Origin: an uncultured Rhodocyclaceae bacterium
GTDB taxonomy: Bacteria > Pseudomonadota > Gammaproteobacteria > Burkholderiales > Rhodocyclaceae
NCBI GenBank assembly: GCA_907163075.1
Contig: CAJQTY010000001.1
Span: 2,480,001 to 2,544,000, forward strand
DNA length: 64,000 bases
Direction: 5' to 3'
The notes under the pieces are model-generated. The model was not told the DNA's origin and did no database searches. It saw nothing but the letters and a program-made list of their open reading frames with translations. Shown piece by piece: positions 46,001-58,000 of the stretch. Both the position numbers and the translations under genes were made by a program. Position 1 is the stretch's first letter. Every line of letters starts with the position of its first letter.

Positions 46001-49000
46001 TGAATGCCACGCCGCAGGTCATCGACGCGGCGATCAGCCTGGAAGATTCCGATTCGGCCAATTTCGCCGGCGGACGCGTCGACCTGTTCTACGTTCAGGG
46101 CGGCGACGCCACCGACCAGCTCGGTGTGCGCAATCAGGGCACGAGCGCCGGCCAGATCGGCGTCTCGGGCAACACCGTCAGCTACGGCGGCGCAACGATC
46201 GGAACCATCGCCGCCGGTTCGGAGAATGGCGCCAACGGTGCCAATCTGGTCGTCAACCTGACGGCCGGAGCGACGGTCGAGGCCGTCGAGGCACTGATCC
46301 AGAACCTTACCTACGGCAGTACGTCACAGAATCCGCTGGCCACGCGTACCGTGGGACTGCGGGTGAATGACGGCGACGGCGGCGCCAGCCAGTCCTCCAC
46401 CGTGACGATCAACGTGGTGAGTGAAATCGAAGGCACCGGAGCGCCGGTAGTTCACGCTGAGGAGTACGTCAATACGAACACGGCCAGCACCCAGCAGATG
46501 CCGGAGATCGCGGTGCTGAGCGACGGCAGTTACGTCACGGTATGGACCTCGTACGACCAGGATGCAGGCAGCACCTGGGGCGTTTTCGGGCAACGTTTCA
46601 GCAACGCCGGCGTGGCGCTGGGCAACGAATTCAAGGTCAATACGGTGACCGCCTCGACGCAGGACAACCCGCGCGTGGCGGCCACCAGCGACGGCGGCTT
46701 CGTCGTCACCTGGGAAGACTCCAGCGGGGTCGACGGATCCTCACAGGGCATCATCGCGCAGCGTTTCAACGCCAGCGGCGTGGCGCAGGGCGCCAACTTC
46801 GTCGTCAACACCACGACCAGCAGCACGCAATACCAGAGCGCGGTGGCCGGCTACGCCAACGGCTTTGCCGCGGTCTGGGCGTCGGCCGGCAATGCCGGTG
46901 GCGACAGCTACGACATCTACCTGCGCCGCTTCGACAACAGCGGCAACCAGATCACCGCCGAGACCCGGGTCAGCACCACCCCCGGCAATCCGGCCGACGC
47001 GCAGAACGGCGCGCAGCAGACGCCCGACATCGCCGCTCATGCGAATGGCAACCTCGTCATCGTCTGGTACGACCAGAGCAGCAACGACGGCAGCAGCTAC
47101 GGCGTCTATGGCCGTACCTACAACGCCGCCGCCGGCACCTTCTCCGATACTTTTCTCGTCAATACATTCACGACCGGCGCTCAATACGAACCCGCCGTGG
47201 CCACGCTCAGCGACGGCGGTTTTGTCGTCGTCTGGCGCTCGGATAATCAAGACGGATCGAGTGCCGGCGTCTATGCCCAGCGCTACAACGCCGCCGGCGC
47301 CAAGGTCGGCGGCGAATTCCTGGTCAACGAAACTACTACTGGCGGGCAATACCAGCCCGACGTCACCGGTCTGTCCACCGGCGGCTTCGTCGTCACCTGG
47401 TACAACGACAACTACGACGTCGGCGGCACCGGAACGACCGTCGACATTTACATCCGCGAATTCGACGCCGCCGGCGTGGCCATCGACGGCCAGCGCAAGC
47501 TTGTTTCGGCCTCCAACAGCAACGAATCCGACCCGGCCATCGCCGACCTCGGCAGCGGCAACTTCGTCGTTGCCTACACCGACTACAACAACACCCCCGG
47601 CACCGGCAACAACACCTACGACATCGCCCAGCAACTCTTCGGCAGCGCCGCCGAACTGGCGCGCGCCAGCGCCGCCCCGGTGCTTGACGACCTGCGCGCC
47701 CTGCGCACCTTGACCAGTACGCCTGCCGACGCCAACTACGCCGGCAACGCGCAGGTGATCGATACCGACGTGCACGTCAGCGATGTCGATTCGGCCAACT
47801 TCGATGGCGGCCAGTTCGTCGCCAATCTTCTGAACGCTGCCAGTGCTACTGAATCGCTGGGCATCCGCAACCAGGGTGTCGCCGCTGGCCAGATCGGCGT
47901 GGCAGGGGCGAATGTCAGCTACGGCGGTATCGTGATCGGCTCCTTTGCCGGCGGCGGCGCCGGAGTCCCGTTGCTCACTGTCACCTTCAATGCCAGCGCC
48001 AACGCCGCTGCCGTGCGCGCGCTGGTCGAAAACATCACCTATCAGAACACGGTGCCGCCGGCCGGTACGACCGACCGTTACGTGGGTTTCCGCCTGAGCG
48101 ACGGCGACGGCGGCGTCAGCGCGACTAGCCAGGTGCAATTGCGCATCCAGGCCACGTTCACGCCGACCAATATCGTGCTGGACGATGTGGCGAGTTCCGT
48201 CACGTTCACCGAAAGCCAGGCCAATGCCGGAGCCCGCGTGGACGACGCGCTGCAGCTCGACTACAACGGCCCCAACACTTTCAACGGCGGCAAGCTGCTG
48301 GCCCAGTTCATCAGCAGCACTGGCCGGGTGGACGACCAGCTGTCGATCCTCAATGAAGGCAACGGCGCGGATCAGGTGGGCGTGGCGGGCAGCGTTGTCA
48401 GCTTTGGCGGCATCGCCATCGGTACCGTCAGCGCCACGCTGAACGGCGTCAACGGCGTCAATCTGGAAATCACGTTCAATGCCAGCGCTTCTGCACAGGC
48501 CATTGAACGGGTGGCCGAAAGCCTGGTTTACGCCAATTCCTCGGAAGGTCCGAACCCGACCCGCATGCTGCGCATCACGGTCAGCGACAGCGCCAATGTG
48601 ACCAGTGCGGCGCGCGACGTGGTCATCACCGTCACGCCCGAGGTCGACCCGGCTGGAGCCGTCAAGCTGCTCGGCGAGCAGCAGAGCAACACCTACGAAC
48701 TCGGCCAGCAGACCGAGCCCGTGGTCGCACGCCTGCAGGGCAGCAACAATGGCGGATACGTCATCGCCTGGGTTTCGCACGACGCGCAGGATGGCGACAC
48801 CTACGGCGTGTTCGCTCAGCGCTACACGGCGAATGGATCGGCCGTGGGTCCGGAGTTCCAGGTCAATACCCATACCCTCAATCAGCAATCGCAGGTGACC
48901 GTGGCCGGCCTGGCCGACGGCGGCTACGTGCTAAGCTGGTACAGCCAGACCCAGGACGCCAGCGGCTACGGGGTGTTTGCGCAGCGTTACGCTGCCAGCG

Positions 49001-52000
49001 GCGCCGTGGAAGGCGCCGAGTTCCAGGTCAGCACGACGACCACCAGCAACCAGTACGAACCCGCGGTCGTGGGGCTGGCCGGTGGCGGGTTTGTGGTCGC
49101 CTATCGCAGCGACTACACCGATGCCACCGGCTCCTACAGCTACGACGTGCTGGCGCAGCGCTACAGCGCCGCCGGCACCCCGGTTGGTAGCGAATTCACG
49201 ATCAACACGCTGGTCTCGGGCACGCAGTTCCAGCCCCAGCTTTCGGCGCTGTCCACCGGCGGCTTCGTCGCCATCTGGACCGATACTGCCGGTGACGCCA
49301 ACAGCTACGGTATCGTGGCGCAGCGCTTCGATTCCGTGGGCGCCAAGGTGGGCGGCGAGATTCTGGTCAATACCGGCATCACCGGCGCACAACAGGGCAC
49401 CGATGTAGCCGGCATCGCGGCCGGCGGCTTCGTCGCCGTCTGGGAGTACAACAACGTCGTCTATGCGCAGCGTTTCGATGCCGCCGGCGCCAAGGCCGGC
49501 GCCGAACTGGTGGTCAATACCTCGGACGCGCCGAACAACATCAGCAATTACGCCCGCGTCGCGGCGCTTGAGACGGGCGGCTTCGTCGTCACCTGGGCGA
49601 GCAGTGCATCCGGCTTCCTGGGCGGCAGCGGCTACGACGTCTTTGCACAGAAGTTCGACGCCTCCGGGGTCAAGATCGACGGCCAGACGCTGGTCAATAC
49701 GAGCACGGCCAGCACGCAATACCTGCCGGACATCGCCGCCCTGACCGGCAACAACTACGTCATCGCCTGGGCCGGCTACGACAACGAACAGAATGGTGTT
49801 CTCAATACCTATGGCGTCTATCACCAGCTATTCGGCACGGCGGGCAGCATCACACGCGGTGCAGCGCCGGTAATCACCGACGTAAGCAGCGTGGTCACCT
49901 TTGCCGAGAACCTGGTCAACGCCGCGCCGCTGATCATCGACCCCGGCGTCAGCATCACCGACAGCGACTCCGCCAACTTCGATGGCGGCCGTCTGTGGGT
50001 CAGCGTGATCTCGGGTTATGGTGACATCCTGCAAGCGCAACTGCCGGAGAACCCGGTCGCGCAAGACCAGCTGGGCATACGCAACCAGGGCAGCGCCGCC
50101 GGGCAGGTCAGTGTGTCGGGCGTCAACGTCAGCTACGGTGGAACCTTCATCGGGACGATCCAGGCCACGGGCGCCAACGGCAGCGACCTGGTGGTCCTGT
50201 TCAACGCCAGCGCCAGTGCGCAGGCGGTCGAGGCGGTCATTGAGAACCTGACCTATGCCAATACGTCGTCGGCGCCGGTCGATAGCCGTACCATCAGCAT
50301 CAGCGTGAGCGACGGCGACGGCGCCACCAGCGTGCCGCGCATCGTGACCATCAACGTGACGCCTGAATATGACGGCGCGCAGCCGCTCTATGGCAACGAG
50401 ATCGTCAATACCTATCGCCCCGACACGCAGGACAACTCGGCCATGGCCGGGCTGGCCGGCGGCGGTTACGTAACGGTGTGGCAATCCAACCTGCAGGACG
50501 GCTGGGGGTCCGGGATCAACGGCCAGCGCTTCGACGCCAACGGCGTGGCGGTAGGCAGTGAGTTCCAGATCAATACCTATACGCCCAACGCACAAACCGA
50601 GCCCACCGTGGTCGGTCTCGCCGGCGGCGGATTTGTCGTCGCCTGGCGTTCTGACAGCCAGGACGGCAGCGGCGCCGGCGTCTACGCTCAGCGCTTCGAC
50701 ACCAACGGCGTCCCGCTCGGCAATGAGTTCCTGGTCAATTCAACCACGGGCCAGAACCAATACCAGCCAAGCATTGCCGCGACGGCTGACGGTGGCTTTG
50801 TGGTGGCATGGTATTACGACTATTACAACGCGGGTTTCACCGAATACGCGGATGTCTTCTTCCAGCGCTACAACGCGGCCGGCGTGGCACAGGGCGGCGA
50901 AACACGCGCCAACCCGGCGGGCGAAGGAACCGTGGTGCAATCGCAGCCGAGCATTGCGGGCCTGAACGGTGGCGGCTTCGTGACGGTGTGGACCGATGGC
51001 AGCAAGGATGGCAGCAGCGACGGCGTCTATGGCCAGCGTTTCAATGCCGATGGCTCGGTCAACGGCGCTTCGTTCCAGGTCAATACCTTCACCTCGGGCG
51101 ATCAGTCCGACTCGCATGTCGTCGCCTTGACGGGCGGCGGATTTGTCGTGGTGTGGCGGTCCACCGCGCAGGACGGTGGCGGCAGCTACGGCGTGTTCGG
51201 TCAGCGCTACAACGCCGCCGGCGTGGCCGTCGGTGACGAGTTCCGGGTTAATACCAACACCGCCGGCAACGAGTATGAACCTTCGCTGACGGCCTTGTCG
51301 CACGGCGGCTTTGCCGTCGCCTGGCGCGATGATAGTCGCCTTACGATGCAGCAGTTCGACGCCAACGGCGCGCGCCTGGACGGCGAAATACTGGTCGACA
51401 CGCACGACAACAATGGCAACGCGTCTGCTCCCGCCATGATCGGCCTGAACAACGGCGCCATGGTCGTCAGCTGGACCGAATACGACTACTCTTCCGATGG
51501 CGGCGACAACACCTACCAGATCTTCCAGCAGTTGTACGGTCAGCCGGCAGATTTCGTGCGCCAGGCCAACCCGCAATTGGTGGATGTGACGCCCAGCGTC
51601 ACCTTCGCCGAAAACACCATCAACACCGTGCCGCAGCTTATCGATCCAGGCGTTGGCCTGTTCGATGCCGATTCGGCCAACTTCGCCGGCGGCACTCTTG
51701 AGGTCAACTACCTCACCGGCTACGGCGCACAGGATCAGCTGGGATTGCAGGGCCTGAACAATCAGGACCAACTCGGTATCCGAAACGAGGGCACCGGTGC
51801 GGGCCAGGTTGGCGTGGCCGGCAATTCCGTGAGTTTCGGCGGTACGACCATCGGCACCATCATCAGCAACGGCGCGAATGGCGACAAGCTGACCGTGCAG
51901 TTCAACGCCACCGCCACGCCCGAGGCGGTGGAACAGGTGATCGAGAACCTCACCTACGCGAATACGGTCTCCAACCCGATTGCCAGCCGCACGGTATCGA

Positions 52001-55000
52001 TCCGCGTGACGGACGGAGACGGCGGCGCGAGCGAAGCGCGCTCGGTGCAGATCAACGTGACGTCCGAAGTCGACGGCGCGGTCGCCGTGGGGCTGGAGCG
52101 CATTGTTAACACCAGCCGTGCTGGCGCACAAGCAGAGCCTTCGGTGGCGCGGCTGGCCAGCGGCGGCTACGTGGTCGTGTGGGAAGACCAGAGCGCCAAC
52201 GACGGTTCGTCATACGGCGTCTATGGTCAGCGCTACGACGTCAACGACAACGCCGTAGGCGCGGAATTCCGCGTCAACACTTTCACCACGGGCGCTCAGT
52301 ATGAGCCACAGGTGGCGGGACTCACCGGTGGCGGCTATGTGGTCGTCTGGCGATCGGATAGCCAGGACGGTAGCGGCGCCGGTGTTTATGCACAGCGCTA
52401 TGCGGCCGACGGCAATACAGTGGGTGCCGAGTTTCTCGTCAACACCACGGTCTCGCAGAATCAGTACCAGCCGAGCATTGCAGCCACCACTGATGGCGGC
52501 TTCGTTGTATCGTGGTACTACGACTATTACAACGCCGGTTTCACAGAACTAGGCGACGTCTTCTTCCAGCGCTACAACGCGGCCGGCGTGGCACAGGGCG
52601 GCGAAACGCGCGCCAATCCAGCCGGGCTCGGCACCAACTACCAGTATCAACCGAGCATTGCCTGGAATGCCGACGGATCAGGGTTTGTCGTCGTCTGGCG
52701 GGACGATCTCGGCGACGGTGTGGGTTCGGGTGTCTTCGGCCAGCGTTTCGATGCAACGGGGGCGACCCAGGGGACACGCTTCCAGGTCAATTCCTATACC
52801 GACAGCACGCAGGAACAACCGTCGGTGGCCGCGCTCAAGGGCGGCGGCTTCATCGTCGTGTGGGAGTCCGAGGGGCAGGATCTCAGCAGCACCGGCATCT
52901 ACGCGCAGCGCTATGACAACGCCGGCGTCAAGGTCGGGGCCGAGTTCCGCGTCAACACCAATATCTCCAGCACGCAGTCCGACCCGCACGTCACCGCGAC
53001 CGAAAACGGCGGCTGGGTGGTCACCTGGTCCGATAACAGCAACCCCAACGAAAGCAGTGGCTGGGGAGTTTTCGCGCAGCAGTACAACGCCGCCGGGCAG
53101 GCTATCGACGGTGAACTGCGCATCAACACCCACCAGCATTCGACGCAGTACCAGCCGGCGATCGCCAGCATGGCCGACGGTGGCTTCGTTGTGGCCTATT
53201 CGAGCTACCTGGCCTCGGGCGATGGTAACGGCGATGGCGTGCCCGACGGTGGAAACGACACCATGGAGATCCGCGTCCAGCGCTTCAGCAATACGGCGCC
53301 GGATATCAGCGACATCGCCGTCAACGTGAACGAGGAACAATCCATCACGCTGACCTACGCCCTGTTCGCTTCCGGCTTCAACGATCCCGACGGACAGTCT
53401 TTGCAGGCCGTGAAGATCACGACGCTGCCGGGCGAGGGCACCTTGCGCCTGAACGGCGTGGCGGTAATACCGGACCAGGAAATCGGCCTGGCCGACCTGC
53501 AGGCGGGTCTGCTCACCTATCAGGGTAATGTGGACTTCTTCGGTCTCGACCAGTTCCGCTGGACCGGTTCGGACGGTATCGCCTTTGCCGCGACCCCGGT
53601 CTTTACCAACATCAATATCCAGAACGTCAACGACGGCCCGCGGCTGGAGGCTGGCGCCAGCGACACGGCGACCGAAGGTACCTTCTTCAGTCACACCATC
53701 ACGCTCAACGACCCCGACCCCGAAGGCCACCAGCTCACCATCAACTGGGGCGACGGCACGGCCGCGCAGGTGGTCAACGTGGGCAACACGCCCTCGCACT
53801 CGATCAGCCACACCTTCTACGAGAACGCGACCTACACGGTGCAGGTGACGGCCAACGATCAGCAGGGTCAGGCCAACAGCACGGAGGTCGACAGCTTCCA
53901 GGTCGCGGTGGCGAATTTCGCGCCGACGATCTCGCTCGCGGGTGATGCCTCGGTCGTCCAGGGCAACGTCTATACGCTTGATCTCGGTACCCCGTTCGAC
54001 CGGGCGAATTCCGCCGGCCCGATCAACGATACGGTCAGCGAATACCGCATCAACTGGGGTGACGGCACGGCGCTTGAGGTCTACACCCCGGCGACCTTGC
54101 CGGCGAACGGCATCGTCACCCATACCTATGCTGTCACGGGCTCGCAGAATATCGCCGTGACGCTGGTCGACGAAGACGGCGTGCACGCCAACGCCGGCAG
54201 CAAGACCATCAGCGTCTCGGCGCCCGCCGAAGTGCTGACGGTGGACGCGGGTGCCGATATCGGTGTTAACGAAGGCGCCTTCTTCTCCAAGACCATCGCG
54301 TTCACCGATCCCACCGATACCGGCGCCAACGGCCGCACGTACACAGTGGACTGGGGTGACGGACAAACCAGTAACGGCGCGGTGGGTGTCGGCGATTTCG
54401 CCTTCAACATCAACCACACCTATGCCGACGGAGCGAACAACTACAGCGTCGCGGTAACGGTGGACGATAACGGCGCGCAGCAAGGCAGCGACAGCTTCAA
54501 CGTCGCCGTCAATAACGTGGTGCCGACCGTGTCTATCGGCGCCGCCGGTTCGGTGAACGAGGGTAGCCTCTACACCATCAATCTGAACCGCAATGATCCG
54601 GGTGCCGATACGGCCCAGCAGTACGCCGTGCATTGGGGCGACGGAACGGCCGATACCGTGCTGACCGCCGCGCAACTGGCTGCACAAAGCGGCAACGTGA
54701 CGCATACCTTTGCCGACGGCAGTGCCACGCGCACCGTCACGGTCGATGTGGTCGATGAGGACGGTACCTGGCTCGTCGCAGGTACGCACAATGTCAGCGT
54801 CGCCAACGTCGCGCCGACGGCGGCGGTCACGGGTGCCGACGTGGTAGCCGAAGGCAGTGTTTACACGCTCAATGTCGGCGTGGTGGCCGACCCGGGAGCG
54901 GATACGCGCACCGCTTACAGCATCAACTGGGGCGACGGCACGACCACCGCCCTCACAGTGGCCGAATGGGCCACGGCGGCGGGCAGTTTCAGCCACACCT

Positions 55001-58000
55001 ACGCCGACGGTGCGGCCACGCCGACCATCACGGTCAGCGCCAGCGACGAGGATGGCAGCTTTATCCTGGGCAGCAAATCGCTCACGGTGAACAACGTCGC
55101 GCCGAGCGTCGTGCTCAGCGGCGTAGCCAGCCTGAACGAAGGGGATACCTACACACTGAACCTGGTCGGCAGCGACCCGGCGGGAGCCAGCGACACGCTG
55201 AACTACAGCATCGACTGGGGCGACGGCAGCGGCGTGCAGGCGCTGACGGCCGCGCAATTGGCCGCGCTCTCCGGCAACGTCACGCACACCTTCACGGATG
55301 ACGCGGACGGAGCGAACAACGCCACCGACCGAAACATCAGCGTTACCGTCAGCGACGAGGACGGCGGCAGTTCCAGCACGGGCAAGACCGTGACTGTCAA
55401 CAACGTCGCCCCCGACCTGACGGCAAACGGCGCGGCGGCCGGGACCAGCGGCGTACCCTACACGCTCACGCTCTCGAACTACATCGATCCGGGCCAGGAC
55501 ACCCTGGCCGCCAACGGCATCGGCATCGACTGGGGTGACGGCAGCGGCGTCCAGAACGTCAATGCGCTAGGCGATGTAACGCACACCTTCGCCAACACCG
55601 GCAACTTCACCATCCAGATCAGCCTCACCGACGAGGACGGCACGTTTGCCAACGTCGCCAGCGTGGCGACACAGATCAGCGCGCCGGCGGGAACCGTCAG
55701 CATCGTCGCTCAGGCAGACGGCGCGGCGAACGAAGGAGAGACCTTCACCCGCACCATCGTCTTCAGCGACGGGGCGGACAGCAACAGTGACGGCTGGAAC
55801 TACACGGTCAACTGGAGCGACGGCGTCACGCAGAGCGGCACGACGACGACCCCGCAGTTCGAGCTCAGCCGAGCCTTCATCGACGGCAGCGCCAGCCCCA
55901 CCGCGACCATCACCGTCAGCGACACCAGCGGTACGGACAGCGACACCCAGAGCTTCAGCGTCAGCGTCGCCAACGTAGCGCCGACGGCAGCGGTCACGGG
56001 TGCCGACACGGTAGCCGAAGGCAGCGTCTATACGCTCAATGTCGGCGTGGTCGCCGACCCGGGAGCGGATACGCGCACCGCTTACAGCATCAACTGGGGC
56101 GACGGCACGACCACCGCCCTCACCGCGGCCGAATGGGCCACAGCGGCAGGCAGTTTCACGCACACCTACGCCGACGGTGCGGCCACGCCGACCATCACGG
56201 TCAGCGCCAGCGACGAGGACGGCAGCTTTGTCCTGGGCAGCAAATCGCTCACGGTGAACAACGTCGCGCCGGCGCTCACCCTGAGCGGCAATGCGGCGAG
56301 CAACGAAGGGGCGGCCTACGCGCTGAACATCGTGGGCAGCGACGCCGCAGGCGGCGCCGACCCACTGAGCTACAGCATAGACTGGGGTGACGGCAGTGCG
56401 GTGCAAAATCTCGACGCGGCAGCGCTCGCCGCCTTGGGTGGGAACATGATTCATGTATTCACCGACGATCAGGACGGCCCGGTGAATGCTACGCCACGGA
56501 CGATCAGTGTCACTGTCGCTGACGGCGATGGCGGCTCCGAAACAAAATCTCAGGTGGTAACGGTCAATAATGTGGCTCCCGACCTCGTTATTAGCGGCGC
56601 AACGACAGCCACAGCAGGTGTGGCATACACGCTGAGTTTGGTGGATGTGGTGGATCCGGGTAATGACGCCGTGTTGACCAACGGTATCAGCGTGGCCTGG
56701 GGCGACGGCAGCACGAGCACTTACAGCGGGCTGGGCGACGTGACGCACACCTACGCAGCCGATGGCTTGATGGCCATTCGAGTGAGTCTCACCGACGAAG
56801 ATGGAAGTTATCCCGACCGTGCCGCCATTAACCTGACGGTGAACGCACCCCCGGCAACGGTCAGCCTGGAAGCCGGTCCCGATGCAACGCTCAGTGAGGG
56901 TGATAGCTTCAGTCGTACCATCAACTTTGCCGACGGAACCGACAATGGTGCCCTAGGCTGGAGCTACAGCATCGACTACGGCGACGGCACGGCGGCGGTT
57001 ACGGGCACCACGCTCGTCAAGAGCCTTGATCTCAGTCACCAGTATGCCGATGGGAATGCCAACCGTACCGTCGGTGTCACCGTAACGGATGCCGCCGGCG
57101 AAACGGCCAGCGACAGTTTCAATGTCAGCGTTGCCAACGTCGCGCCGACGGCGGCGGTCACGGGTGCCGACGTGGTAGCCGAAGGCAGTGTTTACACGCT
57201 CAATGTCGGCGTGGTGGCCGACCCGGGAGCGGATACGCGCACCGCTTACAGCATCAACTGGGGCGACGGCACGACCACCGCCCTCACAGTGGCCGAATGG
57301 GCCACGGCGGCGGGCAGTTTCAGCCACACCTACGCCGACGGTGCGGCCACGCCGACCATCACGGTCAGCGCCAGCGACGAGGATGGCAGCTTTATCCTGG
57401 GCAGCAAATCGCTCACGGTGAACAACGTCGCGCCGAGCGTCGTGCTCAGCGGCGTAGCCAGCCTGAACGAAGGGGATACCTACACACTGAACCTGGTCGG
57501 CAGCGACCCGGCGGGAGCCAGCGACACGCTGAACTACAGCATCGACTGGGGCGACGGCAGCGGCGTGCAGGCGCTGACGGCCGCGCAATTGGCCGCGCTC
57601 TCCGGCAACGTCACGCACACCTTCACGGATGACGCGGACGGAGCGAACAACGCCACCGACCGAAACATCAGCGTTACCGTCAGCGACGAGGACGGCGGCA
57701 GTTCCAGCACGGGCAAGACCGTGACTGTCAACAACGTCGCCCCCGACCTGACGGCAAACGGCGCGGCGGCCGGGACCAGCGGCGTACCCTACACGCTCAC
57801 GCTCTCGAACTACATCGATCCGGGCCAGGACACCCTGGCCGCCAACGGCATCGGCATCGACTGGGGTGACGGCAGCGGCGTCCAGAACGTCAATGCGCTA
57901 GGCGATGTAACGCACACCTTCGCCAACACCGGCAACTTCACCATCCAGATCAGCCTCACCGACGAGGACGGCACGTTTGCCAACGTCGCCAGCGTGGCGA

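Larger units (their letters stand above)
43039..53290 (+). repeat. six 7-blade propeller-like units with six spacer modules
   Basis: Approximate units: P1 43039-44238, P2 44725-45940, P3 46447-47660, P4 48660-49840, P5 50380-51540 and P6 52080-53290. Each contains seven copies of a GGFVVVW-type strand. Spacer modules (SVTFAEN...SDGDGG) lie at about 44239-44715, 45940-46440, 47665-48150, 48160-48650, 49855-50370 and 51560-52075. P2 and P3 are nearly identical at DNA level; the others have diverged. The count was made by eye from the translated repeats. Confidence 0.6.
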
